Assembly: GCF_002368195.1 (NCBI RefSeq)
Contig: NZ_AP018178.1
Location: 6,398,645-6,462,644, forward strand
Origin: Calothrix sp. NIES-2100
Lineage (GTDB): Bacteria > Cyanobacteriota > Cyanobacteriia > Cyanobacteriales > Nostocaceae
DNA length: 64,000 nucleotides
Direction of reading: 5' to 3'
Positions 17,791 to 26,979 of this stretch are shown piece after piece. The notes beneath the pieces were generated by a model. It searched no databases and was not told the DNA's origin. It saw only the letters and a program-made list of their open reading frames with translations. The first letter of the stretch is position 1. Each line of letters opens with the position of its first letter. The translations under genes were made by a program, and so were the position numbers.

Positions 17791-19434
17791 TCACACCGCA
17801 CAACTTAACTCGCCGGCTTTTTGGGTAAAGCGGCGATTCTCACGATAGTCTACAGGACAATCGATGACGGCGGGTACATCTTGAGCCAAGGCTTCTTTAA
17901 GTACAGGAATTAAATCGGTAGCCGCTTCAACTCGATAACCTTTCAAACCCATGCTTTCGGCTAATTTAACAAAATCGGGATTACCAAAGCGGACAAAAGC
18001 TGATTGTCCAGGGCCGAAATGATTTTCTTGCTTCCACTCAATCAACCCATAGCCACCATCATTAAATATTAAGGTGACAAAGGGAGTACCCACACGCAAA
18101 GCTGTTTCTAATTCCTGGCAATTCATCATAAAGCCACCATCGCCAGTTACGGCGACGATTTTGCGGTTTGGATAGACGAGTTTTGCAGCTAAAGCACCAG
18201 GAATCGCAATCCCCATTGCGGCAAAGCCGTTGGAAATAATGCAAGTATTGGGACTATGACAATGATAATGGCGAGCCATCCACATTTTATGTGCGCCAAC
18301 ATCAGAGATGACAATATCATCTGGCCCCATGACTTGGCGCAAGTCATAAATTAACTTTTGCGGTTTAATCGGGAATCCATCATCATGGGCTAGTTCTTCG
18401 TAGTCAGCACGAATATTTCCCCGTAAGCTGATAGCGTAGGCATTAGGTTTACCTTGTCTATCTGCTAGCTTTAAGATTTCCATCAAAGAATCAGAAATAT
18501 CACCAATTACTTCTGCATGGGGAATATAACTGCTATCAATTTCCGCAGAACTGAGTCCAATATGAATAATGGGAATTTTGCCGTCAGGATTCCATTTTTT
18601 CGGGGAGAATTCGATTAAATCGTAGCCAATAGCAATTACTAAATCTGTGTTATCAAAGCCACAGGTAATAAAATCTCGTTGTTGCAAACCTACTGACCAT
18701 AAGGCTAAGTGATGAGTATAGGGAATCACGCCTTTGCCCATAAAAGTATTGGCAACGGGAATATTCATCTGGGTGGCGAATTGGGTGACAGCATCACTAG
18801 CTTGGGCACGAATCGCGCCATTTCCTACTAAGATTAAGGGATTTACTGCTTGGGAAATTGCGGCTGCGGCTGCGCGAATACTAGCAAAAGATGCATAAGT
18901 TTTTTCAATATTATGCTTACGCAAGGGTTTGCCTTCTACAGGCATAGCAGCAATATTTTCTGGTAAATCGATATGCACTGCACCTGGTTTTTCAGATTGC
19001 GATCGCTTAAAGGCTTTCCTGACAACTTCTGGTGTAATACTAGGTCGAACAATTTGTTTATTCCACTTAGTAACTGGCGCAAACATTGCCACCAAATCCA
19101 AATATTGGTGGGATTCGATGTGCATTCTATCTGTTCCCACTTGTCCAGTAATTGCCACTAAAGGCGCACCATCGAGGTTAGCATCAGCTACCCCAGTCAT
19201 CAAGTTTGTTGCGCCAGGACCAAGGGTAGAAAGACAAACTCCAGCTTTTCCCGTCAAGCGTCCATAGACATCAGCCATGAATGCTGCACCCTGTTCGTGA
19301 CGGGTAGTAATAAATTTAATGGAAGATTTTTTTAGCGCTTCTAAAACATGCAGGTTTTCTTCACCAGGAAGTCCAAAAACGTATTCTACACCTTCATTTT
19401 CTAAACACTGTACTAACAAATCTGCTGTATTCAT
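17791..19434 (-). CDS. 2-oxoglutarate decarboxylase (ThDP enzyme, acetolactate-synthase-like)
   Basis: 547 residues. By sequence it is a ThDP enzyme of the acetolactate synthase/AlsS superfamily: 'TRHEQGAAFMADVYGRLTG' with the cofactor-activating Glu, the central domain 'NPLILVGNGAI', and the ThDP motif 'GDGGFMMNCQELETA...NDGGYGLI'. The partner gene upstream is a succinic-semialdehyde-type dehydrogenase. This pair is the known cyanobacterial bypass in which 2-oxoglutarate is decarboxylated to succinic semialdehyde and oxidised to succinate (SynPCC7002_A2770/A2771), replacing 2-oxoglutarate dehydrogenase. The context makes that function more likely than acetolactate synthesis, and no regulatory subunit is nearby. 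The C-terminus 'YRENRRFT' is typical of this group. Confidence 0.85.
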   Translation of the reverse strand: MNTADLLVQCLENEGVEYVFGLPGEENLHVLEALKKSSIKFITTRHEQGAAFMADVYGRLTGKAGVCLSTLGPGATNLMTGVADANLDGAPLVAITGQVGTDRMHIESHQYLDLVAMFAPVTKWNKQIVRPSITPEVVRKAFKRSQSEKPGAVHIDLPENIAAMPVEGKPLRKHNIEKTYASFASIRAAAAAISQAVNPLILVGNGAIRAQASDAVTQFATQMNIPVANTFMGKGVIPYTHHLALWSVGLQQRDFITCGFDNTDLVIAIGYDLIEFSPKKWNPDGKIPIIHIGLSSAEIDSSYIPHAEVIGDISDSLMEILKLADRQGKPNAYAISLRGNIRADYEELAHDDGFPIKPQKLIYDLRQVMGPDDIVISDVGAHKMWMARHYHCHSPNTCIISNGFAAMGIAIPGALAAKLVYPNRKIVAVTGDGGFMMNCQELETALRVGTPFVTLIFNDGGYGLIEWKQENHFGPGQSAFVRFGNPDFVKLAESMGLKGYRVEAATDLIPVLKEALAQDVPAVIDCPVDYRENRRFTQKAGELSCAV

Positions 19435-19449
19435 TTGATTTCCTCAATT

Positions 19450-19568
19450 TTGTCAGTTGTCAGTTGTCAGTTGTCACTTGTCACTTGTCACTTGTCAATA
19501 GTCATTTGATTTTTGACCAATGACTATTGACTAATGACTATTGACTCTTGACCATTGACCCTTGACTA
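19450..19568. repeat. Heptanucleotide tandem repeats
   Basis: Units 'gtcagtt', 'gtcactt', 'gactatt' and 'gaccatt' fill the whole gap between the dehydrogenase and decarboxylase genes. If the two genes are co-transcribed, the repeats lie inside the mRNA. Confidence 0.88.
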
Positions 19569-19569
19569 T

Positions 19570-20937
19570 TTATTTGACCCACACAGTTTTAACATTGACA
19601 AACTCATGTATCCCCTGGATACTCAATTCTCTGCCATACCCAGAACGTTTAATACCGCCAAAAGGTAAGCGGGGGTCGGATTTCACCATACCGTTGATAA
19701 ATACCGAACCAGCTTCGATTTCTTCAACTAAGCGATCGCGTTCTTGGTCGTTGGTTGTCCAAGCACTTGCGCCTAAGCCAAAGGGTACGGAGTTAGCTAG
19801 TTTAATGGCTGCATCAATATCTGGGACACGGAATAATAAGGCGACTGGCCCGAAAAATTCTTCTTGGGCGATCGCACTATCTTGGGGAATATCTGTAATG
19901 ATCGTCGGTGCATAGTAATTTCCCGGTCGATCTGATATAGAATGTCCACCTGTAAGCACTTTCCCGCCACTGTTGACAGCAACTTGTACTTGTTGGTCTA
20001 AATCCTGGAGAATACCAGGGGTAGCCAATGGGCCTAAGTCGGTGTCTGGTTGCATGGGATCGCCAATTTTTAAGGTCAGGAATTTATCTAACAACAGTTT
20101 TTCAAATTTGTCAGCGATCGCTTCTGCAACAATAAAACGTTTCGCTGCTATACAAGATTGCCCGTTATTCAACATTCGTGCTGTAGTTGCTGTGACAACT
20201 GCTGCTGTTAAATCAGCACTTTCTAACACGATGAAGGGGTCACTTCCGCCCAATTCCAAAACTGTTTTTTTCAGTTGTTTTCCCGCCGCCACAGCTAAAG
20301 ATATACCAGCCGGTTCGCTTCCGGTTAAGGTAGCAGCTTTAACGCGATCGTCAGCCATTAAATCAGCAACTTGCGCAGCACCGATTAACAGAGTTTGAAA
20401 CACACCTTTGGGAAAACCCGCCCGTTGCAGAATATCTGCAATTGCCAAGGCGCATTGGGGCACATTGGAAGCGTGTTTAAGTAAACCCACATTCCCCGCC
20501 ATCAGCGCCGGTGCAGCAAAGCGAAACACTTGCCAGAAGGGGAAATTCCACGGCATCACAGCCAGAATTACACCTAATGGTTGGTAGCGGACAAAACTTT
20601 TACTTGCATCGGTTTCTACGGGTACATCAGCCAGAAAACTAGCAGCATGTTCGGCGTAGTAGCGACAGACAAGGGCACATTTTTCGACTTCCGCGATCGC
20701 TGCTTTTAAAGGCTTACCCATTTCTAGAGTCATTACCTTAGCAAATTCTGCCTTCTCTTGCTCTAAAATATCGGCAGCTTTTTGCAGCCATTGCGATCGC
20801 ACCTGAAAACTAGTTTTGCGATAATCCTCAAAAGCTTGACCTGCTAAATCCAGGGCTTTGGCGATTTCTATCTCATTCAGCGACTCAAAGGTTTTGAGAG
20901 TCTCCCCAGTGGCGGGATTAATGGTGGCGATAGCCAT
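19570..20937 (-). CDS. gabD: Succinic semialdehyde dehydrogenase
   Basis: 455 residues, an ALDH superfamily enzyme that oxidises succinic semialdehyde to succinate with NAD(P)+. It shows 'MPWNFPFWQVFRF' (cofactor site), 'VLELGGSDPFIVL' (general base Glu), 'NNGQSCIAAKRFIV' (catalytic Cys), 'EEFFGPVALLFRV' and 'LPFGGIKRSGYGREL'. It lies immediately upstream of the 2-oxoglutarate decarboxylase on the same strand, so together they complete the TCA cycle as described in Synechococcus 7002. The symbol follows common usage. Other short-chain aldehydes could also be substrates. The ATG at 20937 gives the usual N-terminus 'ATINPATGE'. Confidence 0.9.
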   Translation of the reverse strand: MAIATINPATGETLKTFESLNEIEIAKALDLAGQAFEDYRKTSFQVRSQWLQKAADILEQEKAEFAKVMTLEMGKPLKAAIAEVEKCALVCRYYAEHAASFLADVPVETDASKSFVRYQPLGVILAVMPWNFPFWQVFRFAAPALMAGNVGLLKHASNVPQCALAIADILQRAGFPKGVFQTLLIGAAQVADLMADDRVKAATLTGSEPAGISLAVAAGKQLKKTVLELGGSDPFIVLESADLTAAVVTATTARMLNNGQSCIAAKRFIVAEAIADKFEKLLLDKFLTLKIGDPMQPDTDLGPLATPGILQDLDQQVQVAVNSGGKVLTGGHSISDRPGNYYAPTIITDIPQDSAIAQEEFFGPVALLFRVPDIDAAIKLANSVPFGLGASAWTTNDQERDRLVEEIEAGSVFINGMVKSDPRLPFGGIKRSGYGRELSIQGIHEFVNVKTVWVK

Positions 20938-21221
20938 TACCTGACCTCCCGTTTAAAAATAACTTGAGCAGCTTCTTAGTGTTACACAGATCCATTGTGG
21001 AAGCTACCACCCAAATTGTAGTATTTTCATTAAGAATTCGTGGGTTAATATTACGATTTCAAAATAAAAATAGAAATAAACTATACAATATCTTCTGTAT
21101 TTATACCTGAAAAAGACCGAAGGCATCAGGAAAGACAAGTAATTTTGGTTTTGCAGATAGTCCTGTCTTCTGTGCCAAATAGTTGAGAGCAAGTGAATTT
21201 TTGACAAAATTTAACCGGATT
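20938..21221. other. Intergenic stretch upstream of gabD-like gene
   Basis: About 280 A+T-rich bases, presumed to hold the promoter for the minus-strand dehydrogenase. Two short minus-strand frames (21004-21207 and 21101-21304) cross it but show no family signal. The second runs into the hairpin element at 21222. I see no RNA gene. Confidence 0.4.
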
Positions 21222-21354
21222 ACTAGTGGTCTATCGCATATCGCATTAATTATCTGGGGAGAATGAATTCGTAGCCAGGACTTCAGTCTTGGTTCTTGAA
21301 TCACTCCCTCTGCTGACTACGAATTTATCAAAAATTTGGCGATAAACCACTAGA
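21222..21354. mobile_element. Candidate MITE-like element with terminal inverted repeats
   Basis: A 133-bp segment bounded by 15-bp inverted repeats, ctagtggtctatcgc (21223-21237) and gcgataaaccactag (21339-21353), matching at 14 of 15 positions. A second internal inverted pair, aattcgtag (near 21266) and ctacgaatt, lies inside. There is no coding capacity. Size, terminal repeats and a nearby TA suggest a non-autonomous transposon, perhaps of an IS630-like parent, though no parent is in the window. Confidence 0.6.
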
Positions 21355-21367
21355 GTTTAGCGATTAT

Positions 21368-22252
21368 TCATCTTGATTGTTGGTTTAACCAAGTTGATAA
21401 ATCAGCCAAACTAGAGAAATCTAATAATGCTTCTCCTAAATTCTCTAATTGTTCAATAGATAAACCTTTAACTTGCTCAGTTAATGATGCATCAATGTCA
21501 CCAAGACGGCGATTCAGTTGACGTATAACTAGACGTTGTTCCCCTGACTGTACAGCTTGTTCTCTATCTCTTTGATAAAGTGGTTCTAGTCGCATAATTA
21601 ACTCCCTATCATCTACTTCTAATTCTTGATTTACTCTCAAGTTTTCCCGCAAGTTGTAAACTAATTCGAGTGTTGCTTGTTGGTATGGATAATCTAATGG
21701 TAACGCCTGCAACTCAACAATCGCTTGTGACTGCACACTTCCCCTTCCCAACAGTCTCAACCACAAAGTCTCCGGTGTTTGCGGTAGTTGATGTATCGCC
21801 ACAATTGCTGTCCGTAAAGCATCTGGTAGAAAATGTACTCCCGATAACCAAGCTGATTTTTGGATAGTTCCAAAGCTAGACAATCTAGTTTCCGATACAG
21901 TCGGTGTCAGCACCCACAATTTGGGAATTTCTGAATCCTGGAGTTTGCTTTTATTGGCTTTAGCTTCTCGTCGCAGCGCAGCTTTGACTTCTAATAATTT
22001 TAAAATACAGTCGCATATTTCATCAGTAGAAGCTGGATTGCGGAATGGTTCTATGATAGCCGGATGTTCAGCAAATCTTCCTAGTAAACCCAGTACTTGT
22101 AAATTAGAGCTTTGCTGTTGAGCAGGCGTGAAGAAAACATCTATTTCTTTAATCTCCCCTGAAACTTTTTCCGAAGCTTTGACTTCTCCGTAATCTTTGA
22201 GTAATTGTTCAAGATAGTCTTTGGCAAATTGGTCATGTATAAAGCGGGTCAT
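21368..22252 (-). CDS. DUF4351-containing protein related to Rpn/PD-(D/E)XK transposase-like nucleases
   Basis: 294 residues. The C-terminal 60 residues match DUF4351 ('LVIRQLNRRLGDIDASLTEQVKGLSIEQLENLGEALLDFSSLADLSTWL'). The N-terminal part 'FIHDQFAKDYLEQLLKDYGEVKASEKVSGEIKEIDVFF' is typical of the large cyanobacterial family of Rpn-like putative nucleases with a PD-(D/E)XK fold. The gene appears full length. Function in vivo is unknown; relatives are abundant and are thought to act in recombination or conflict. It lies beside a MITE-like element on a repeat-rich flank. Confidence 0.82.
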   Translation of the reverse strand: MTRFIHDQFAKDYLEQLLKDYGEVKASEKVSGEIKEIDVFFTPAQQQSSNLQVLGLLGRFAEHPAIIEPFRNPASTDEICDCILKLLEVKAALRREAKANKSKLQDSEIPKLWVLTPTVSETRLSSFGTIQKSAWLSGVHFLPDALRTAIVAIHQLPQTPETLWLRLLGRGSVQSQAIVELQALPLDYPYQQATLELVYNLRENLRVNQELEVDDRELIMRLEPLYQRDREQAVQSGEQRLVIRQLNRRLGDIDASLTEQVKGLSIEQLENLGEALLDFSSLADLSTWLNQQSR

Positions 22253-22401
22253 TGAATTTCAAGGCTGGATTTATGTCAAGCAAAAAACACAAATATAGGT
22301 AAGTTTACACCCTTTGTTTATGGTTGAGTTTGGGAAGATACTAAGTCTTTTCTGTTATAGATGTGATTGCGATCGCAGTTCTGGAAAAAAAAGATTGGTG
22401 A

Positions 22402-22500
22402 CCAGATATCAAACAAGCTAAGAAAATTAATCGCAAAACTGGTAAATTTGAACCATATTCACCAAATAATATTGTCTGCGAAAATCCCAATTTAGCTTAA
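22402..22500 (+). pseudogene. Possible gene remnant (33 codons)
   Basis: A short frame without start codon, 'PDIKQAKKINRKTGKFEPY', then about 13 residues to a TAA at 22498, reads like the C-terminus of a real protein. A stop lies just upstream (22399) and no start is visible. I cannot name the parent family. The rest of the 298-base gap (22253-22550) shows nothing else. Confidence 0.3.
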
Positions 22501-22550
22501 AAGTAGCCAACAGGGAATAATAAGCATCAATGCCCAATGGACTACATTAT

Positions 22551-24176
22551 TCATTGATGCATTGTGGTTTGATAAACCTTAATTAAGCGATTAATACCTT
22601 TAAAACTATAACTTCCCATTTCTTGAAAGTCTGAGGGTTCTGCCAGCATTTTGTAAGTTACTTCACTAATTACGCATTCACCAGGAGGACAAACTGCTTC
22701 CATGCGTGCAGCTAGGTTAATAGTAGCGCCTAAAGCTGTATATTCTACCCGTTGGGAGCTACCAACATCTCCCACAACTGCTTTCCCACTATTAATTGCA
22801 ATGCGTAATTGTAGAGGTTCTTGCCAAAAACCATTCATATTCAGACGTTCTAGACGAGTTAGCATCCCCTTAGCTGCTGCTGTGGCGCGGTGGGCATGAT
22901 CTGGTTGCGGTTCGGGAGCGCCAAAGAACGCCATAATACAATCACCAATATATTTATCTAAAGTGCCACCATAAGCAAACACTTCTTGCAACATCTCTTC
23001 AAATAAATTATTGAGTAATTCGGCGATCGCAGTTGGTGTTACCCTTTCAGAAATAGCAGTAAAACCAACTAAATCCGCAAACAAAATGCTGATTTCGCTT
23101 TCTGCGGGAGGTAAACGTCCATCTGGTAACCTACCTACAGATATCAACTGCTGATGAACTACAGCCGGAGAGTGATAACGTTCTAAGCGATGACGAATTA
23201 CCTCTTCGTTTTTCAGTTTCTCTAGTAATAGCCAGCGTTGGACGCTGGAAGCCACAAGGTTGGCTAAAGCCGAAAAAAAGCTGAGTTCTTCTTCACCTTC
23301 ATTTGCCCAATGGTAAGAAGATAAATGTGCATCTGCATAGAGAACACCAACAACTTTATTTTCATCCCATAATGGCACAGCCATGACGCTGCGAATCCCC
23401 TTGACTAAAACACTGTGTTCTCCAGAAAAGCGGTCATCTTTATGGGTATCAGCCGATTGAATCACCACTTTTTCGTCAAATACCTTTTGACAAATACTAC
23501 GACTAATCCAACTGCCATCAGCTGGTAGAGATAGTTGTTGGGAAGCGTTTCTCGTAGCAGCATTGATTAATTCCAGATGACCGCAGCTACTAACATCAAT
23601 TAATAATGCCAAGCGATCGATGCTGTCGAGGTAGCGAAAAACTACTTCTTGCACTTGGGAGAAAATCGCTTCTATTGATGTGGCTGCACAAAGATTTTTA
23701 GCAATATCAACTAAATCTTTGAGTCTGGCAATAGTTTTATCTTTATTACTCAGTTCACCATCTTTACCATCCGCTTGTATCCATTGCTGTTGCAATTGTT
23801 TGACGTTACGTAAAATCGTTTTTTGCTCAGCATTATCCCTATTTATCTCCTGCTGAGTCATCAACTGTTGTGCAGCTTCATCGACGATCAACACAAGTAA
23901 ACTCACATTACCCAACCAAACAACGTCACCGTTATGCAACTGTTGCGGACGGGTAAGGATACGTTCATTCACCTGTGTGCCATTTTTACTGCCCATATCC
24001 TCAATCGTCCACACACCATCAGCAGTCTGGACAATTTTGGCATGGTTCCGGGAAACTCCCCCAAAAGGTAGATACAAGTGACATTCCGGTAATCGCCCGA
24101 TAGTGAATACATCTTGATCGACTGAAACAACGGTTTCAGTATCTCCCTCTTGTAGACGCAGTTTGAGTTCAGTCAT
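22551..24176 (-). CDS. FHA-GAF class III adenylate cyclase
   Basis: 541 residues. An FHA domain (about 5-95: 'FTIGRLPECHLYL', 'GVSRNHAKI', 'GSKNGTQVN') binds phosphothreonine peptides. A coiled linker leads to a GAF domain (about 165-320), then a class III cyclase domain (about 355-535). The metal-binding aspartates are in 'LFADLVGFT' and 'YIGDCIMAF'. The purine-selecting Lys ('LDKYIGD') and Thr ('EYTALG') fit ATP as substrate, and 'ATINLAARME' supplies the transition-state Asn/Arg. So cAMP synthesis is predicted. The layout recalls the FHA-containing cyclase of Anabaena (CyaD type). A Ser/Thr kinase gene starts 247 bases away in the opposite direction, and its substrates could be what the FHA domain reads. 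Confidence 0.92.
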   Translation of the reverse strand: MTELKLRLQEGDTETVVSVDQDVFTIGRLPECHLYLPFGGVSRNHAKIVQTADGVWTIEDMGSKNGTQVNERILTRPQQLHNGDVVWLGNVSLLVLIVDEAAQQLMTQQEINRDNAEQKTILRNVKQLQQQWIQADGKDGELSNKDKTIARLKDLVDIAKNLCAATSIEAIFSQVQEVVFRYLDSIDRLALLIDVSSCGHLELINAATRNASQQLSLPADGSWISRSICQKVFDEKVVIQSADTHKDDRFSGEHSVLVKGIRSVMAVPLWDENKVVGVLYADAHLSSYHWANEGEEELSFFSALANLVASSVQRWLLLEKLKNEEVIRHRLERYHSPAVVHQQLISVGRLPDGRLPPAESEISILFADLVGFTAISERVTPTAIAELLNNLFEEMLQEVFAYGGTLDKYIGDCIMAFFGAPEPQPDHAHRATAAAKGMLTRLERLNMNGFWQEPLQLRIAINSGKAVVGDVGSSQRVEYTALGATINLAARMEAVCPPGECVISEVTYKMLAEPSDFQEMGSYSFKGINRLIKVYQTTMHQ

Positions 24177-24423
24177 GAGTATGAAATATCTGTCCTGGAA
24201 TCTGGAGGTTCAAGCATGTTTGAGATTGGAGATACTCAAAGGGCCAGCCTTTGGCTTTATATTTATGACATTATGAACGGCATTTCGACAACTAGGGGAT
24301 AGTGAATATTACGGAACAATTATATTTAGATATACATCACCATAATGGTGAAATTCGCAATAAACTTTTTCTTTGATGAGAAAGTGTATTCTAGTTAACA
24401 GTTAACCTCAGTCCAGCTATACG

Positions 24424-25896
24424 ATGATCGGCAGATTACTAGACCAACGTTACCAAGTGGACGAACTCTTAGGCAAAGGCGGATTCGGTCATACTTATAT
24501 AGCCCTAGATACTCGCCGTCCTGGAAACCCCACTTGCGTCGTTAAACATCTCAAGCCTATTACTAGCGACCCTGACTTTTTGCCCTTAGCTAGGCGTTTA
24601 TTTAATAGGGAAGCCGAAACGTTAGAAAAGTTGGGACATAATGACCAAATTCCCCGACTTTTAGCTTACTTTGAGGAAAACGAAGAATTTTATTTGGTAC
24701 AAGAGTTAGTTGAGGGACATCCCCTTTCCTGGGAAATGGCTCCAGGAAGTAGGTGGAGTGAAGAGCAGGTCATCCAACTACTGCAAGATGTGTTACCTAT
24801 TCTAGAATTTATTCATAGTCATGGGGTAATTCATCGCGATATCAAACCCGAAAATTTAATCCGTCGTGTTGCCGACAATAAAATAGTCTTAGTGGATTTT
24901 GGGGCTGTCAAGCAAATTAAAAGCTACTCATTGATGACCACAGAACAACTCAAAAATGATACTGTGGCTGTGGGAACCCCAGGTTATATGCCAAGTGAAC
25001 AGGGACAAGGTAGACCGCGTCCTTGTAGTGATATTTATGCCCTAGGGATGACTTGTATCCAAGCGCTTACAGGTTTGAATCCCAAGCAGTTAGGAGAAGA
25101 TGCTGTCACTGGCGAGATATTATGGCAACATCATGCCCAAGTTAGTAACCAATTGGCATCTCTGTTGAATAAGATGATCCGCCATTATTTCAAATACCGC
25201 TACCAAACAGCCACCGAGGTACTGCAATCACTCGCTTCTATAACTAACGCCAGTACACCAGCTGCTGTAGCATCTGTCGTCACCCAAGTGGTAGGTCATT
25301 ATTTGAAAGATGGCTATGTGACTGCAACCAAAGTCATGCAATATCTTCAGGAACTAGCAAAGCCTTGCTATGTTCCACCAGATAACGAAACTAACTCTAG
25401 TTCTACGGCACAGCCACTAACTGCTGCATCTACCCTCAGAGCCACTGAGGTGAAAAGTACGCTCTCAGCTACTACTTCTATTCCTACGCGATCGCCTAGC
25501 AGTTTCCCATCTCGCTGGCGTTCGATTCCGCAATCAAAGCAAAAATTGCGATTGCTGATTGGGGGTGGTGCGGCGATCGCTGTAGCTGCTTTTGGGATCA
25601 TGTCTGCTAATCACTCACAAAAACTTTCTTCAACGACTGCTAAAAATGAAGTTAAGCCAGTAGCAAATAATCATCCAAATACGCCTGAACAGAAAAAAAG
25701 TTGTCTAATTGTTGTTAGTTCCTCAAACTTACGCTCTTCATCTGGATCGGGACAGAGAAGAACAGGTAAAGTGATTCAAGCAGGTACTCAGGTGATAACT
25801 ACAGGTAAAATCGATGGTGGCTGGGTAGAAATTAGTTCTCCAGAGCCAGGTTGGATTTGGAAAAGTCGGACAAAAAACACTTGTGCTGCTAAGTAG
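24424..25896 (+). CDS. Membrane Ser/Thr protein kinase with C-terminal SH3b domain
   Basis: 490 residues. A Hanks-type kinase domain (1-285): 'LLGKGGFGHTYIA' (P-loop), 'CVVKHLKP' (Lys), 'HGVIHRDIKPENLI' (catalytic loop), 'LVDFGAVKQI' (DFG), 'GTPGYMPSEQGQGRP', 'SDIYALGMTC'. A low-complexity linker is followed by one membrane helix (about 375-395, 'LLIGGGAAIAVAAFGIMSA') and a C-terminal SH3b domain (about 420-490, 'SNLRSSSGSGQ', 'GGWVEISSPEPGWIW') placed outside the cytoplasm, where it may sense the cell wall. Duplicated 'ATEVLQSL'/'ATKVMQYL' segments follow the kinase core. It is divergent from the FHA adenylate cyclase, a plausible phospho-dependent partner. Confidence 0.94.
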   Translation: MIGRLLDQRYQVDELLGKGGFGHTYIALDTRRPGNPTCVVKHLKPITSDPDFLPLARRLFNREAETLEKLGHNDQIPRLLAYFEENEEFYLVQELVEGHPLSWEMAPGSRWSEEQVIQLLQDVLPILEFIHSHGVIHRDIKPENLIRRVADNKIVLVDFGAVKQIKSYSLMTTEQLKNDTVAVGTPGYMPSEQGQGRPRPCSDIYALGMTCIQALTGLNPKQLGEDAVTGEILWQHHAQVSNQLASLLNKMIRHYFKYRYQTATEVLQSLASITNASTPAAVASVVTQVVGHYLKDGYVTATKVMQYLQELAKPCYVPPDNETNSSSTAQPLTAASTLRATEVKSTLSATTSIPTRSPSSFPSRWRSIPQSKQKLRLLIGGGAAIAVAAFGIMSANHSQKLSSTTAKNEVKPVANNHPNTPEQKKSCLIVVSSSNLRSSSGSGQRRTGKVIQAGTQVITTGKIDGGWVEISSPEPGWIWKSRTKNTCAAK

Positions 25897-25967
25897 TCGT
25901 CATGAAAAAGGGGCTAGGGGCTAGGAATAGCCTTTTCAAAGTGACTTGTAAAATATGTTTTTTCTGG

Positions 25968-26033
25968 AGTGATCTCTGCGCCCTCTGCGGTTTAAAATTC
26001 ATTTATTTAACCACAAAAGCACAGAGAAAAGTT
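25968..26033. repeat. Inverted dispersed repeat ('ctctgcg...gcacagag')
   Basis: 'tctctgcgccctctgcggtt' and, after an A+T-rich loop, 'aaccacaaaagcacagagaa' form an imperfect hairpin typical of dispersed cyanobacterial repeats. It lies between the convergent kinase and GTPase genes and may end both transcripts. Confidence 0.65.
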
Positions 26034-26038
26034 ACGAA

Positions 26039-26920
26039 TTAGTTTGGTGGTATCTCCAAAGGTATTTCACCCAATAAACATTTACGATAATCTGTTAAAA
26101 GTTGCCTTGCAGCTCTTTCGACATCACCTTTGTAGCGATGTTCGGCTAAAGCGTGCAAGTATGCTTCTCCTGTGTGGGGTGAGGAGTCGAGATCATATCG
26201 AGTTTCTAAAGGTTTTTTTGGTAATAAATTAGTGGCTACATCTTGAAGATAATTAAGTACATTTACGAGTTCTGATGCTACTAGCTGATTATCATAAGAT
26301 GCTTCGCCAATATCATCACAAATAGCTAATTTTAATGCAGCATCTTGGTCTTCTAACTTTAGAGGAATTACACCAGGCGCATCCAATAATTCCAATTGTT
26401 CGGAAATTCTCACCCAACGCAATTGACGAGTCACTCCCGGACGGGCGGCACTTTCCACTACCCGTTTTCCCAGCAGTCGGTTAATTAAGGCTGATTTCCC
26501 CACATTAGGAAAACCAATCACCACCGCACGAACTGGACGGGGTAACATCCCGCGATCGCTTCTTCTTTGATTAAGTTCTACTCCAGCTGCTTGTGCTGCT
26601 TTTAACACGGCTGTTACACCTTGACCATGTTGCGCATTGGTAAAATAAGCTACTTCTCCCTGGCGTTTAAAGTAGTCTATCCACAGCGATCGCACTTGGG
26701 GAGAAATCATATCTAATCGGTTCATTACTAACAACCGTGTTTTATTTCCCACCCACTCGCCAATTTGGGGATGGTGTGTCGCCAAGGGAATCCGCGCATC
26801 TCGTACTTCCAATACCACATCTACCCGCTTTAGCTGTTCTTTGAGATTTTTTTCAGCCTTAGCAATGTGACCGGGATACCATTGGATAACGTTTAATTTA
26901 TAGTTTTGAGTTAAAGCCAT
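26039..26920 (-). CDS. rbgA: Ribosome biogenesis GTPase RbgA/YlqF
   Basis: 293 residues, a circularly permuted GTPase that acts in late assembly of the 50S subunit. The permuted order is visible: 'EVRDARIPLATHHPQ' and the G4-like 'VMNRLDM' come before G1 'GFPNVGKSALINRLLGKR', G2 region 'PGVTRQLRWVRI' and G3 'LLDAPGVI'. The C-terminal helical domain ('LLTDYRKCLLGEIPLEIPP') is complete. The N-terminus 'IQWYPGHIAKAEKNL' is the standard YlqF start, so the ATG at 26920 fits. Confidence 0.96.
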   Translation of the reverse strand: MALTQNYKLNVIQWYPGHIAKAEKNLKEQLKRVDVVLEVRDARIPLATHHPQIGEWVGNKTRLLVMNRLDMISPQVRSLWIDYFKRQGEVAYFTNAQHGQGVTAVLKAAQAAGVELNQRRSDRGMLPRPVRAVVIGFPNVGKSALINRLLGKRVVESAARPGVTRQLRWVRISEQLELLDAPGVIPLKLEDQDAALKLAICDDIGEASYDNQLVASELVNVLNYLQDVATNLLPKKPLETRYDLDSSPHTGEAYLHALAEHRYKGDVERAARQLLTDYRKCLLGEIPLEIPPN

Positions 26921-26958
26921 TTGTCATTTGTCCTTTGTCATTGGTCATTGGTCATTCG
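26921..26958. repeat. Short heptamer repeat upstream of rbgA
   Basis: 'ttgtcatttgtcctttgtca' followed by 'ttggtcattggtcattcgtc' directly precedes the start of the minus-strand rbgA and separates it from the VOC gene. Confidence 0.75.
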
Positions 26959-26979
26959 TCCATACTAATAATTCTTGAT

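Noticed and set aside
17791..19434. Calling this gene biosynthetic acetolactate synthase (ilvB)
   Set aside because: The adjacent succinic semialdehyde dehydrogenase and the lack of a regulatory subunit fit the known 2-oxoglutarate decarboxylase pair better.
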